Source: Crossiella cryophila
GTDB taxonomy: Bacteria > Actinomycetota > Actinomycetes > Mycobacteriales > Pseudonocardiaceae
Length of the DNA stretch: 64,000 nucleotides
NCBI RefSeq assembly: GCF_014204915.1
Contig: NZ_JACHMH010000001.1
Location: 2,108,001 to 2,172,000 of the forward strand
Direction of reading: 5' to 3'
A program made the translations under genes and the position numbers. Below, piece after piece: positions 10,305 through 18,380 of the stretch (position 1 is its first letter; every line of letters begins with the position of its first letter). The notes under the pieces were generated by a model, which saw only the letters and a list, made by a program, of their open reading frames with translations, had not been told where the DNA came from and made no database searches.

Positions 10305-11120
10305 ATGTGCGGGCGGTACTCGGCGGTGAAGGACCCGGCTCGGCTGGTGGAGGAGTTCGGCGCGGCGGACGCGACCGGCGGCCTGATCAACGGGCCGGAC
10401 TACAACGTCGCGCCGACCAAACCGGTGATCGCCGTGGTGCAGCGGCACCCACGCGACGCCGAGGGCAACCCCGACCCGGACACCACCGAACGCACCCTGC
10501 GGGTGATGCGCTGGGGGCTGGTGCCCAAGTGGGCCAAGGATCCCGGCATCGCGGCCAAGATGATCAACGCCCGGTCCGAGACCGCGGCCGAGAAGCCCGC
10601 CTACCGCACCTCGGTCAAGCACTACCGCTGCCTGATGCCTGCCGACGGCTGGTACGAGTGGCAGCAGGAGGGCGGCGTCAAGCAGCCCTTCTACGTGACC
10701 AACCCGGACGGCTCCAGCCTGGCCATGGCCGCGCTGTGGGCCACCTGGCGCCGGCCGGGCGCGCCGGATGAGTCCCCGCTGGTCACCTGCGCGGTGCTCA
10801 CCACCGACGCCTTCGGCCCGCTCGCCGGGATCCATCACCGGATGCCGTTGCTGCTGCCGCCGGAGAAGTGGGCCGACTGGCTGGACCCGGACCGCGGCGA
10901 GGTCGCCGACCTGCTCGCCCCGCCCGCGCCCGAACTGATCGAGGCACTGGAACTGCGGCCGGTGTCCACCGCGGTCAACAACGTCCGCAACAACACCGCC
11001 GAGCTGATGGACCGGGTCGAACCCGGCTCGGTCCAGCTCGACCCCGCGCCCAAGCGCAAGGCCCCGGCGAAGAAGAAGCAGCCCGCTGACGACGGCCAGG
11101 CCCTCTTCGAGCTGCCATGA
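10305..11120 (+). CDS. SRAP (YedK/HMCES) abasic-site protein
   Basis: SOS response-associated peptidase family protein that cross-links to abasic sites in single-stranded DNA and shields them. After Met removal the N-terminal Cys2 (MCGRYS) is the crosslinking residue. The conserved YNVAPT, RWGLVPKW, NARSET and CLMPADGWYEW segments and the late GIHHRMPLLL active-site His segment are all present. The 271-residue length includes a basic Lys/Ala/Pro-rich tail. It overlaps the following hydrolase gene by four bases. Confidence 0.92.
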   Translation: MCGRYSAVKDPARLVEEFGAADATGGLINGPDYNVAPTKPVIAVVQRHPRDAEGNPDPDTTERTLRVMRWGLVPKWAKDPGIAAKMINARSETAAEKPAYRTSVKHYRCLMPADGWYEWQQEGGVKQPFYVTNPDGSSLAMAALWATWRRPGAPDESPLVTCAVLTTDAFGPLAGIHHRMPLLLPPEKWADWLDPDRGEVADLLAPPAPELIEALELRPVSTAVNNVRNNTAELMDRVEPGSVQLDPAPKRKAPAKKKQPADDGQALFELP

Positions 11121-11728
11121 CCAGGATGGAGCTGGCCACCCCGCACGGCCCGGCCAGGGCCGAACTGCACTGCGCCGCCGAGGGCAGGGCCGCGCTGCTG
11201 CTCGGCCACGGCGCGGGCGGCGGCATCGACGCGCCCGACCTGGTCGCCGCGACCAGGGCCGCCACCGCCGCCGGGGTGCACGTGGTGCTGGTCGAACAGC
11301 CCTACCGGGTGGCGGGCCGCCGCGCGCCCGCCCCGGCCAAACAGCTCGACGCGGCCTGGCTGGCCGTGGTCGGGGAACTCGCGACCAGCTGGTGCGACGG
11401 CCTGCCGATGATCTTCGGCGGCCGGTCCTCCGGGGCCAGGGTGGCCTGCCGCACCGCCGCGCCCGGTCAGGCCGCGGCCGTGCTGTGCCTGGCCTTCCCG
11501 GTGCATCCGCCGGGCAAGCCGGAGAAGTCCCGGATGCCCGAACTGGACGGCATCGAGGTGCCCGCGCTGGTCGTGCAGGGCGTGCAGGACCCCTTCGGCA
11601 TGCCCGCTGCGGGTCACCACCGCGAACTGGTCACGCTGGCCGGGGACCACAGCCTCAAGGCCGACGTCGAGGGCGTCTACCGCGCGGTCGCCGACTGGCT
11701 GCCCAGGGTGCTGCGCCCACTCGACTAA
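11117..11728 (+). CDS. Alpha/beta hydrolase, KANL3/Tex30-like
   Basis: A small (203-residue) cytosolic alpha/beta hydrolase of the dienelactone-hydrolase-like group. It shows the oxyanion motif GHGAGGG, the nucleophile elbow GGRSSGARVA, an acid-loop VQGVQDPFG and a late catalytic His in GDHSLK, so the triad is complete. The start overlaps the SRAP gene stop by four bases, so the genes are probably co-transcribed. Its last four bases overlap the converging PPK2 gene. The substrate is unknown. Confidence 0.82.
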   Translation: MTRMELATPHGPARAELHCAAEGRAALLLGHGAGGGIDAPDLVAATRAATAAGVHVVLVEQPYRVAGRRAPAPAKQLDAAWLAVVGELATSWCDGLPMIFGGRSSGARVACRTAAPGQAAAVLCLAFPVHPPGKPEKSRMPELDGIEVPALVVQGVQDPFGMPAAGHHRELVTLAGDHSLKADVEGVYRAVADWLPRVLRPLD

Positions 11729-12555
11729 CGCAGCGGGTCGTCGGTGCGCAGCCGGGCCTGCTCGGCGGCGATGTCGTAGGCGGGCGGCGGGAACTTCGGG
11801 TCCAGCTCGCGCATGGTCTCCAGCAGCAACCGGCTCACCGCCCAGTTCCGGTACCACTTCCGGTCCGCGGGCACCGCGTACCAGGGCGTGGCCGAGCAGT
11901 TCTTCAGTGCCGCGGTGTATGCCTGCTGGTACTTCGACCACTTGGACCGGGCGTCGATGTCGGCCGGGTTGTACTTCCAGTGCTTGCGCGGATCGTCCAG
12001 CCGGGCCAGCAACCGCTCCCGCTGCACCTCCGGCGAGATGTGCAGGAAGCACTTCAGCACCGCCACCCCGGCCTCGGCCAGCTCGTGCTCGAACTCGTTG
12101 ATCTCCCGGTACCTGGCACGCAGTTCGGCCGCGGTGCGCAGGCCCTCGACCTTGGGCACCAGCACGTCCTCGTAGTGCGAGCGGTCGAACACACCGATCC
12201 GCCCCGGCTCCGGCAGCACCTTGCGCACCCGCCACAGGAAGTGGTGCCTGGCCTCGGCCCTGGTCGGCTTCTTGAACGAGGCGATGTGCACGCCCTGCGG
12301 GTTCACCAGCCCGAGCACGTGCCGGATGGTGCCGCCCTTGCCGGAGGTGTCCATGCCCTGCAACACCAGCAGCACCGCGCGGGCGTCCTCGGCGTAGAGC
12401 GCCTCCTGCAGGTCCTCCAGCTCGGCGCCGGTGGCGAGCAGGTCCTCGGCGGCGTCCTTCTTGGTCTTCGGACCGATCGGCCTGCCAGCCGGGTCCAGGG
12501 CGGACAGGTCCACCGCAGTCAGCCGCAGCACGTCCCGAACCGACTTCCTGGTCAT
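11725..12555 (-). CDS. Polyphosphate kinase 2 family protein
   Basis: PPK2-type kinase that transfers phosphate between polyphosphate and nucleotides. The 276-residue protein has the Walker A-like GMDTSGKGGT, the lid and Walker B segment FDRSHYEDVLVPKV, and the characteristic RKHWKYNPADIDAR stretch. The single-domain length is typical. It converges on the preceding hydrolase with a four-base overlap. Whether it prefers AMP, ADP or GDP cannot be decided here. Confidence 0.92.
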   Translation of the reverse strand: MTRKSVRDVLRLTAVDLSALDPAGRPIGPKTKKDAAEDLLATGAELEDLQEALYAEDARAVLLVLQGMDTSGKGGTIRHVLGLVNPQGVHIASFKKPTRAEARHHFLWRVRKVLPEPGRIGVFDRSHYEDVLVPKVEGLRTAAELRARYREINEFEHELAEAGVAVLKCFLHISPEVQRERLLARLDDPRKHWKYNPADIDARSKWSKYQQAYTAALKNCSATPWYAVPADRKWYRNWAVSRLLLETMRELDPKFPPPAYDIAAEQARLRTDDPLR

Positions 12556-12592
12556 GGCCGCAGCGTAGGGACCCGGCGGTGATCCCGCCTGT

Positions 12593-13072
12593 TCAGCCTG
12601 CCGCGATCGGCGCCAGCACCGCCTTGGTCAGGGTGGCCAGGTCAGCGGGGGCGAGTTCGACCTCCAGCCCGCGCCGCCCGGCACTGCAGAAGATCGTCTC
12701 GAAGCCCTGCGCGGAATCGTCGAGCACCAGCGGCAGCCGCTTCTTCTGCCCCAGCGGCGAGATCCCGCCCGCCACGTAGCCGGTGGCCCGCTCCGCGTCC
12801 GGGACCGCGGCCATCTTCGCCTTCTTGCCGCCCAGTGCCGCGGCCAGCGCCTTGAGGTCCAGCTGCGCGGTGACCGGCACCACACCCACCGCGAGCGCGC
12901 CGTCCACCTCGGCCACCAGGGTCTTGAACACCCGCTCGGGCGTCAGCCCCAGTGCTTCGGCGGCTTCCAGCCCGTAGGACTCGTGCCGGGGATCGTGCTC
13001 GTAGGAGTGCAGTGTGTGCGCGATCCGCTGCTTGACCAGCAGCGCGGTCGCCGGAGTGCCTCGTCCCGCCAT
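12593..13072 (-). CDS. ybaK: Cys-tRNA(Pro)/Cys-tRNA(Cys) deacylase, YbaK/EbsC family
   Basis: A 159-residue trans-editing protein that hydrolyses Cys wrongly attached to tRNA(Pro). It carries the YbaK signature: [10 protein letters not shown], the basic [14 protein letters not shown] segment and [16 protein letters not shown]. The ATG at 13072 gives the usual N-terminus and length. It is divergent from sigR, and the SigR-type promoter at 13123-13148 lies between them but faces sigR. Confidence 0.9.
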   Translation of the reverse strand: MAGRGTPATALLVKQRIAHTLHSYEHDPRHESYGLEAAEALGLTPERVFKTLVAEVDGALAVGVVPVTAQLDLKALAAALGGKKAKMAAVPDAERATGYVAGGISPLGQKKRLPLVLDDSAQGFETIFCSAGRRGLEVELAPADLATLTKAVLAPIAAG

Positions 13073-13122
13073 GACCGCGGAGCTTAGATCCAGGCTTTGT
13101 GGCGCACACCGCCCGCCGGCCC

Positions 13123-13148
13123 GGAATGCCCGCGCACCGCGCCGCGTT
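13123..13148 (+). promoter_or_regulatory. SigR-type promoter upstream of sigR
   Basis: GGAAT at 13123-13127, exactly 18 bases, then GTT at 13146-13148. This matches the SigR/SigH promoter consensus GGAAT-N18-GTT without a mismatch and faces the sigR gene, so positive autoregulation is expected. Transcription would begin near 13154-13157. Confidence 0.8.
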
Positions 13149-13325
13149 GTGCGAATCGTGGGAACCGAGATGACCTGCCCGCTCCGCCCGGCCGCCGCGC
13201 GGCCCGGCCGAGGCGCGCTGCGCGGCGTATCCTCAGCACCATCGCCGGCATTTCCGATGGTGGAGCTGCCTGCGGTTGTTACCACAAGCCCAAGCCCACG
13301 CTCCGGCGTGCGGGAAGGGAGCCAG

Positions 13326-13955
13326 GTGCCAGGCACCGCACCAGAGACCAGAACCGGGGACGAGACAACGGATGACCGCGCGGCCCGCTTCGAGCGGGAC
13401 GCGATGCCGTTGCTCGACCAGCTCTACGCGGCCGCGCTGCGGATGACCCGCAACCCGGCCGACGCCGAAGACCTCGTGCAGGAGACCTTCCTGAAGGCGT
13501 ACTCCGCCTTCTCCTCCTTCGCCGAGGGCACCAACCTCAAGGCCTGGCTGTACCGCATCCTGACCAACACCTACATCAACGGGTACCGGCGCAAGCAGCG
13601 GCAGCCGCAGCAGTCGCCGACCGACGAGATCGCCGACTGGCAGCTGGCCCAGGCCGAACGGCACAGCAGCACCGGTCTGCGCTCGGCCGAGGTGGAGGCG
13701 CTGGACCGGCTGCCGGACAGCGATGTCAAGGACGCGCTGCAGCAGCTGCCGGAGGACTTCCGGATGGCGGTCTACCTCGCCGACGTCGAGGGGTTCGCGT
13801 ACAAGGAGATCGCCGACATCATGGGCACGCCCATCGGCACCGTCATGTCCCGGCTGCACCGCGGCAGGCGTCAGCTCAAGGAACTGCTCACCGACGTGGC
13901 CAAGGACCGCGGTTTCCTGCGCGGCCGCGCCGCCCAGGAGGTGGCCGGGTCATGA
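13326..13955 (+). CDS. sigR: ECF RNA polymerase sigma factor SigR (SigH)
   Basis: Thiol-oxidative-stress sigma factor. Region 2 ([17 protein letters not shown] through [11 protein letters not shown]) and region 4 ([35 protein letters not shown]) match SigR/SigH. I choose the GTG at 13326, preceded by AAGGGAG, giving 209 residues. The frame is also open from an ATG at 13170, just after the expected start of the SigR-dependent transcript, and would add 52 residues; Streptomyces SigR has a comparable unstable long isoform. The stop overlaps rsrA (ATGA). Confidence 0.92.
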   Translation: MPGTAPETRTGDETTDDRAARFERDAMPLLDQLYAAALRMTRNPADAEDLVQETFLKAYSAFSSFAEGTNLKAWLYRILTNTYINGYRRKQRQPQQSPTDEIADWQLAQAERHSSTGLRSAEVEALDRLPDSDVKDALQQLPEDFRMAVYLADVEGFAYKEIADIMGTPIGTVMSRLHRGRRQLKELLTDVAKDRGFLRGRAAQEVAGS

Positions 13956-14311
13956 GCTGCGACGAATCCGCCGAGACCAACTGCAAGGACGTACTCGCCG
14001 AGGTCTGGATGTTCCTGGACCAGGAGTGCGACCGGACCCGCCGCGAACTGCTGCGCCAGCACCTGGACGAGTGCAGCCCGTGCCTGGAGCAGTACGGCAT
14101 CGACGAGTACCTCAAGGCCCTGCTGGCCCGGAAATGCGGTGGTGAGGCCGCCCCGGACACGCTGAAACAGCGGTTGCGCGCCTCCATCCGGCGGACCGTG
14201 CTGGAACAGGCCGAGGTCACCGTGGAATGCGGCCCGGACGGCAAGACCGTCGAGGTCTCCCTGCGGGTCGAGCGGATCGAACTGCACGAGCCGGTCAAAC
14301 AGGACGACTGA
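13952..14311 (+). CDS. rsrA: Mycothiol-system anti-sigma factor RsrA
   Basis: Zinc-binding redox-sensing anti-sigma factor that holds SigR inactive until disulfide stress releases it. The 119-residue protein has the ZAS motif HLDECSPC (His37, Cys41, Cys44) and further cysteines at 3, 11 and 62, the positions known from Streptomyces RsrA; an additional Cys lies at 26. Translational overlap with sigR fixes the start and ensures near-stoichiometric synthesis. A hairpin terminator follows 19 bases after the stop. Confidence 0.93.
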   Translation: MSCDESAETNCKDVLAEVWMFLDQECDRTRRELLRQHLDECSPCLEQYGIDEYLKALLARKCGGEAAPDTLKQRLRASIRRTVLEQAEVTVECGPDGKTVEVSLRVERIELHEPVKQDD

Positions 14312-14330
14312 CCAGGCGCCAGACGCACGA

Positions 14331-14361
14331 AGCCCCCGAGGACCTGATGGTCCCGGGGGCT
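14331..14361 (+). terminator. Rho-independent terminator of sigR-rsrA
   Basis: AGCCCCCG...GACC pairs with GGTC...CGGGGGCT around a four-base TGAT loop and is followed by TTTGTTCT. It sits just beyond the rsrA stop and before the converging bL37 gene. Confidence 0.8.
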
Positions 14362-14394
14362 TTGTTCTGCCGGTTGGTCCGGCATGAACCACGA

Positions 14395-14469
14395 TCAGGC
14401 GTTGGGACGCTTGCCGTGGTTGGCGCCGCGCTTCTTGCGGTCGCGCTTCTTGCGGGCGCGCTTGGACAT
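14395..14469 (-). CDS. Ribosomal protein bL37 (24 residues)
   Basis: A very small gene encoding MSKRARKKRDRKKRGANHGK plus RPNA, which matches the actinobacterial large-subunit protein bL37 described from mycobacterial ribosomes. Almost half the residues are Lys or Arg, as expected for an rRNA-binding extension protein. AAGGAGA lies seven bases before the ATG at 14469, so the start is secure. It is antisense to the spacer between rsrA and pdtaS. It is easily missed because of its size. Confidence 0.9.
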   Translation of the reverse strand: MSKRARKKRDRKKRGANHGKRPNA

Positions 14470-14593
14470 CGCGTTCTCCTTGGTCCGGGACTTGCTTCCC
14501 CTCAGTCTGTCACGCCCGACGGCCGAGGTCGGCGGGGGGCTCGCCCCACCGGCTGGCCGACGGCGGGGCGCTGGTCGAGCACAATGGACCACC

Positions 14594-16096
14594 GTGTCCA
14601 CCCTGAGTGAGTTGCTCGCCGAACACACCCGCCTGCCGGGCGCCGCCGTCGACCACCTGCAACTGGTGGTGGGGGAGTGGCAGCTGCTCTCCGACCTGTC
14701 CTTCGCCGACTTCCTGATGTGGGTGCCGCTGGAGGCGGCCACCGCGGAGGGGGTCGCCGAGGAGCGATTCCTGTGCGTGGCCCAGGCCCGTCCGCAGACC
14801 GCGCCCACCGCGCACCCCGAGGACATGGTCAGCACGGTGGTCGCCGCGCCGGACCACCCGCAGCTGCGCCGGGCTGTGGTCGAGGAGCGGATCTGCCGGG
14901 AGGAGGACCCGCGCTGGCACCTCGGCGTGCCGGTGCGCCGGGAGACCATCCCGGTCCGCTTCGGCGGCAAGGTGGTCGCGGTGCTCAGCCGGGACATCAA
15001 CCTGGCCGTGCCCAGGGTGCCCAGCCCACTGGAGATCGCCTACCTGGGTAGCGCGGCCGATCTCTGCCAGATGATCGCCGACGGCACCTTCCCCGCGCCG
15101 GAGCCCTCGCCGGGCGCGCACACCAGTCCGCGCGTCGGCGACGGCCTGATCAGGCTCGATGCCGCAGGCACGGTGGTATTCGCCAGCCCGAACGCGCTCT
15201 CGGCCTACCACCGGATGGGCCACGCCGCCGACCTGGTCGGGGTGGCGCTCGCGCCGCTGACCCGCTCGCTGGTCTCCGACCCCTTCGACGCCACCGAGGT
15301 CGCGCAGCGGATGCGCACCGCGCTGGACGGCAACCCCAGCACCAGGGTGGAGGCCGAGGCCCGCGGCGCCACCGTGCTCTTCCGGGCGCTGCCACTGCGC
15401 CCGCGTGGCAAGGCGGCTGGCGCGTTGGTGCTGGTCCGCGACGTCACCGAGGTGACAAGGCGGGACCGGGCACTGATGTCCAAGGACGCGACCATCCGGG
15501 AGATCCACCACCGGGTCAAGAACAACCTGCAGACGGTGGCCGCGCTGCTGCGGCTGCAATCCCGCCGGACCAACAACACCGAGGCCCGGCAGGTGCTGGC
15601 CGAATCGGTCCGCCGGGTCACCTCGATCGCGCTGGTGCACGAGACGCTGTCCATGTCGGTGGACGAGCGGGTGTCCCTGGACGACGTGGTGGACCAGGTG
15701 ATCCCGATGATGAGCGACGTGGCCACCGCCGAGACCAGGGTGGTGGTCCGCCGCGAGGGCAAATTCGGGGTGGTACAGGCAGAACTGGCCACACCTTTGG
15801 TGATGGTGCTGACCGAGCTGGTGCAGAACGCCTTCGAGCACGCCTACACCCCAGGCCAGCGCGGGGAGGTGGTGGTGCACGCGGAACGCTCGGCGAAGTG
15901 GCTGGACGTGGTCATCACCGACGACGGCCGTGGCCTGCCGCAGGGCTTCTCACTGGAGCGCACCGACCGGCTCGGCCTGCAGATCGTGCGCACCCTGGTC
16001 GAGTCCGAACTGCGGGGTTCGCTCAGCCTGCGCCGCCGGCAGGGGACCAAGGGCACCGAGGCGGTACTGCGGGTGCCGCTGCAACGCCGCCGTTAG
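14594..16096 (+). CDS. pdtaS: Sensor histidine kinase PdtaS
   Basis: Cytosolic histidine kinase orthologous to mycobacterial PdtaS (Rv3220c), which signals to the RNA-binding antiterminator PdtaR. The 500-residue protein has an N-terminal GAF-like domain (about 1-145), a PAS domain (about 180-290), a HisKA_2 segment EIHHRVKNNLQTVAALL with the phosphoacceptor His near 305-306, and an HWE-type ATPase domain (NAFEHAY, DDGRGLPQGF). There are no membrane segments. GTG at 14594 starts the conserved region. Position between sigR-rsrA and whiB1 matches the mycobacterial gene order. The partner pdtaR is not in the window. Confidence 0.9.
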   Translation: MSTLSELLAEHTRLPGAAVDHLQLVVGEWQLLSDLSFADFLMWVPLEAATAEGVAEERFLCVAQARPQTAPTAHPEDMVSTVVAAPDHPQLRRAVVEERICREEDPRWHLGVPVRRETIPVRFGGKVVAVLSRDINLAVPRVPSPLEIAYLGSAADLCQMIADGTFPAPEPSPGAHTSPRVGDGLIRLDAAGTVVFASPNALSAYHRMGHAADLVGVALAPLTRSLVSDPFDATEVAQRMRTALDGNPSTRVEAEARGATVLFRALPLRPRGKAAGALVLVRDVTEVTRRDRALMSKDATIREIHHRVKNNLQTVAALLRLQSRRTNNTEARQVLAESVRRVTSIALVHETLSMSVDERVSLDDVVDQVIPMMSDVATAETRVVVRREGKFGVVQAELATPLVMVLTELVQNAFEHAYTPGQRGEVVVHAERSAKWLDVVITDDGRGLPQGFSLERTDRLGLQIVRTLVESELRGSLSLRRRQGTKGTEAVLRVPLQRRR

Positions 16097-16175
16097 ACCA
16101 TTAGAGATGTGGGTTTATCTAGTCATGTTTCTGCCAGTTCCAGCCGGGGTTTTCGCCGGAGAGGCAGAAAAAGCA

Positions 16176-16211
16176 ACTGACCGGCACTCGTTCGCGCGAG
16201 TGCCGGTCAGT
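16176..16211 (-). terminator. Perfect 15-bp hairpin terminator of whiB1
   Basis: ACTGACCGGCACTCG pairs perfectly with CGAGTGCCGGTCAGT around a six-base loop. On the whiB1 strand it is followed by TGCTTTTTCTG, a classic U-tract. It may also stop pdtaS transcription from the other side. Confidence 0.85.
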
Positions 16212-16236
16212 CGGCCGTTCGGAGGTTGCGACCCTC

Positions 16237-16491
16237 TCAGGCTCCAGTGCGAGCCCGGGTGCGGGCGTTGCGGCGCTTCAGCGCGCGTCGCTCGTCCTCG
16301 CTCATACCGCCCCAGACTCCCGCGTCCTGTCCAGACTCCAGCGCCCAGGTCAGGCAGTCGGACATCACGGGGCACCGGCGGCAGACGGTCTTCGCCTCGG
16401 CGATCTGGAGCAACGCAGGACCGCTGTTCCCAACGGGGAAGAACAGCTCGGGGTCCTCGTCGCGGCAGGTCGCGCGGTGGCGCCAGTCCAT
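16237..16491 (-). CDS. whiB1: WhiB1-type iron-sulfur transcription factor
   Basis: A Wbl-family [4Fe-4S] regulator of 84 residues, the length of mycobacterial WhiB1. Four cluster cysteines are present at positions 9, 37, 40 and 46, followed by the turn GVWGGMSEDERR and a basic C-terminal tail. The near-identity of DEDPELFFPVGNSGPAL to WhiB1 and the neighbourhood (pdtaS, sigR) support orthology. In mycobacteria WhiB1 binds the primary sigma factor and reacts with nitric oxide. The ATG at 16491 gives the canonical MDWRH N-terminus. A CRP-like site lies about 71-86 bases upstream. Confidence 0.93.
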   Translation of the reverse strand: MDWRHRATCRDEDPELFFPVGNSGPALLQIAEAKTVCRRCPVMSDCLTWALESGQDAGVWGGMSEDERRALKRRNARTRARTGA

Positions 16492-16561
16492 GGTTCCTTG
16501 CTCCTCGCTAGGCACATAGCAATAGTGCCGATAGTGGGTTTCGGGGGTGTTTGTGGGTGCT

Positions 16562-16577
16562 TGTGAATGCTTTCACG
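16562..16577. promoter_or_regulatory. CRP-like palindrome upstream of whiB1
   Basis: TGTGA, six bases (ATGCTT), TCACG: nine of ten conserved positions of the CRP consensus TGTGA-N6-TCACA. It lies 71-86 bases before the whiB1 start codon. Mycobacterial whiB1 is known to be controlled by the cAMP receptor protein, so conservation of this control is plausible. Confidence 0.6.
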
Positions 16578-16723
16578 AACTACGGCAAAGTCAAGAGGCC
16601 CGATCCAATCCGGTGAGGCAACTCACCCGAAAGATCGACACGCACTTGCTTGGCGGTTTCAAAGGGTGACATTCCGCGCGCTGGCGAAGGTCACGCCCAG
16701 GTGACGACCCGATCACGCACAGG

Positions 16724-17638
16724 TCACACCGCGACGGACAGTGCCGCCGGCACGGACATGAACCGCACATCGGTCCGCTCGCCAAGAAGATCGCCGTCTA
16801 CCTGGAGCCGGACCGGTTCCGCGCAGGTCACTCTAATCCACTCAACGTCATCCCGCCGCAACAAATTCCCGCCCTGCGGACTTCCGCCGGGCCGCAGGAT
16901 CTGCCATACGTGCTTCACGACGGTGGGTACCCCGACGTTACGGAGAGCAAACACACCCAATCCGTCCTCGAAGGAGGAACCCGGATTGATCCGCAGCGGC
17001 CGCTCACCCAGGTAGGTCCACGGATCGGTGTTGGACACGAAGGCCAGGTGCAGCCCGGTCTCCGGTTCGCCGTCGGGCAGGTGCACGGTGAGCTTCGGGT
17101 GCCCGTGGTCCAGCTTGAAGTAGCTGGTGGCGGCCATCCGCGCGTAGAGCATCGGGGTGGCCTTCTTGACCCGGTGCCGTTCGACCCCGGCGACCACGTC
17201 GGCGTCCCAGCCCAGTCCGGCGTTGAAGGTGAACCAGCGGTCATCCGCCCGGCCCAGCCCGACCCGGCGACTCGCACCGGCCTCGATCGCCTGCAGCAAC
17301 CGGTGCGTGGCCTCCACCGGATCGACCGGCAGACCCAGGGCGCGCGCGAAGACATTCGCGGATCCGCCCGGCACCACACCCAGCATCGGCACATCGTCCC
17401 GGACGCCGTCAGAGAGCAGTCCGTTCACGACCTCGTTGACCGTGCCATCCCCGCCGTGCGCCACCACGAGGTCAAAACCGTCGTGCGCGGCCTCGGCCGC
17501 GGCATCCGCCGCGTGCCCCCGGTAGCTGGTCTCGACGACGTCCAATTTCACGTCGCTGGCCAGTGCGTGGGCAATGACATCGCGCCCCGCCGCCGAGGTG
17601 GCGGTGGCCTGGGGATTGACCACTAGGAGTGCGCGCAC
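16724..17638 (-). CDS. Diacylglycerol kinase family lipid kinase
   Basis: A 304-residue DagK/YegS-like kinase acting on diacylglycerol or a related lipid. The N-terminal nucleotide-binding motif HGGDGTVNEVVNGL and PGGSANVFARALGLP are diagnostic, and the C-terminal beta-sandwich domain is of normal length. It starts at GTG 17638 (MRALLVVNP). It lies upstream of whiB1 with 232 bases between, as in mycobacteria. The exact lipid substrate cannot be told from sequence. Confidence 0.88.
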   Translation of the reverse strand: MRALLVVNPQATATSAAGRDVIAHALASDVKLDVVETSYRGHAADAAAEAAHDGFDLVVAHGGDGTVNEVVNGLLSDGVRDDVPMLGVVPGGSANVFARALGLPVDPVEATHRLLQAIEAGASRRVGLGRADDRWFTFNAGLGWDADVVAGVERHRVKKATPMLYARMAATSYFKLDHGHPKLTVHLPDGEPETGLHLAFVSNTDPWTYLGERPLRINPGSSFEDGLGVFALRNVGVPTVVKHVWQILRPGGSPQGGNLLRRDDVEWIRVTCAEPVRLQVDGDLLGERTDVRFMSVPAALSVAV

Positions 17639-17787
17639 GCCCTGAAGCGTATGACAGCCCGTGACGCCCCGCGCTCCACCCCTGACCCGATGGTGGAGGC
17701 CGAGCTGGGGCGTTGTGCCTGGATGATCACTGATATGCGGCGCAAGTCACGTCCGTGAGCTGCCAGATCGCCCCGAAAGAGCGATCC

Positions 17788-17949
17788 AGGGCCTGTGTGC
17801 GGAGCCGCGCACGCGATAGCCGCGCCGAGGCGGCCCCTGGCGGCACGGCCGGACCACCCGAATACGCCCGGTATGAGGGCGGCCCGGCCGCGCCACCAGG
17901 AACCACCTCGATCACGACTCTCACGCACGAGGCTCCGCACACAGGCCCT
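17788..17949 (-). repeat. Long quasi-palindrome element, copy 1
   Basis: A 162-bp inverted repeat with arms 17788-17865 and 17871-17949 around a five-base loop. The outermost 19 bp (AGGGCCTGTGTGCGGAGCC) are perfectly complementary. Inside, nearly all mismatches are transitions that become G-U pairs if the minus strand is transcribed. A second copy, in opposite orientation, lies at 37919-38082. The outer arms differ between the copies but each keeps its own pairing, with six compensated positions. It fills most of the gap between the lipid kinase and a membrane protein whose ATG is 12 bases away; apart from this element I see nothing coding in 17639-17960. No target-site duplication was found. 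Confidence 0.85.
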
Positions 17950-17960
17950 AGCCTGTCTGC

Positions 17961-18380
17961 ATGTCGCAAGCCCTGGGTGCGCCGCGTGCGGTGCGTGTGG
18001 CGGGTCTCCTGGTCGGGTTGCAGGGCCTGGCGGGGGTGGTGCTGGTGCTCGCCCTGCTGGTGCGCGCACTCGACGGCGCGCCCAAACCGGGCAACGTCTT
18101 CGGTGAGGCCGCCTACTTCGCGGTGCTGACCGCCGGGGTGCTCGCGGCCGCGATCGGGCTGCTGCGCGGCAAGCGCTGGGCGCGCTCGCCCGCGGTGGTG
18201 GTGGAGATCCTGTTGCTGGGCGTGGCCTGGTACACCCTCGGGCCGTCCGGGCGCTGGCTGATCGGCTCGCTGGCCGCGATCTACTGCGCGGCCGTGCTGG
18301 TGCTGCTGTTCAGCACGCACGCGCGGGCCTGGGTGCTGGGCATCGGGCCGTACGACGACTCGGAGCGGCAGCCCGGCTGA
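17961..18380 (+). CDS. Small integral membrane protein
   Basis: A 139-residue protein with about four hydrophobic helices (near residues 12-34, 50-66, 75-92 and 97-116) and a polar tail GPYDDSERQPG. No family motif is recognised. The ATG follows the palindrome element by only 11 bases and has no clear ribosome-binding site, so any transcript would have a strongly folded leader. Its last 100 bases overlap the converging EamA transporter gene. Confidence 0.6.
   Translation: MSQALGAPRAVRVAGLLVGLQGLAGVVLVLALLVRALDGAPKPGNVFGEAAYFAVLTAGVLAAAIGLLRGKRWARSPAVVVEILLLGVAWYTLGPSGRWLIGSLAAIYCAAVLVLLFSTHARAWVLGIGPYDDSERQPG

Noticed and set aside
17727-18129. Open frames running through hairpin copy 1 as a possible small protein
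   Set aside because: Similar peptides also appear from copy 2, but only because the nucleotide element is shared. The changes preserve base pairing rather than codons, and arm changes occur at all codon positions.
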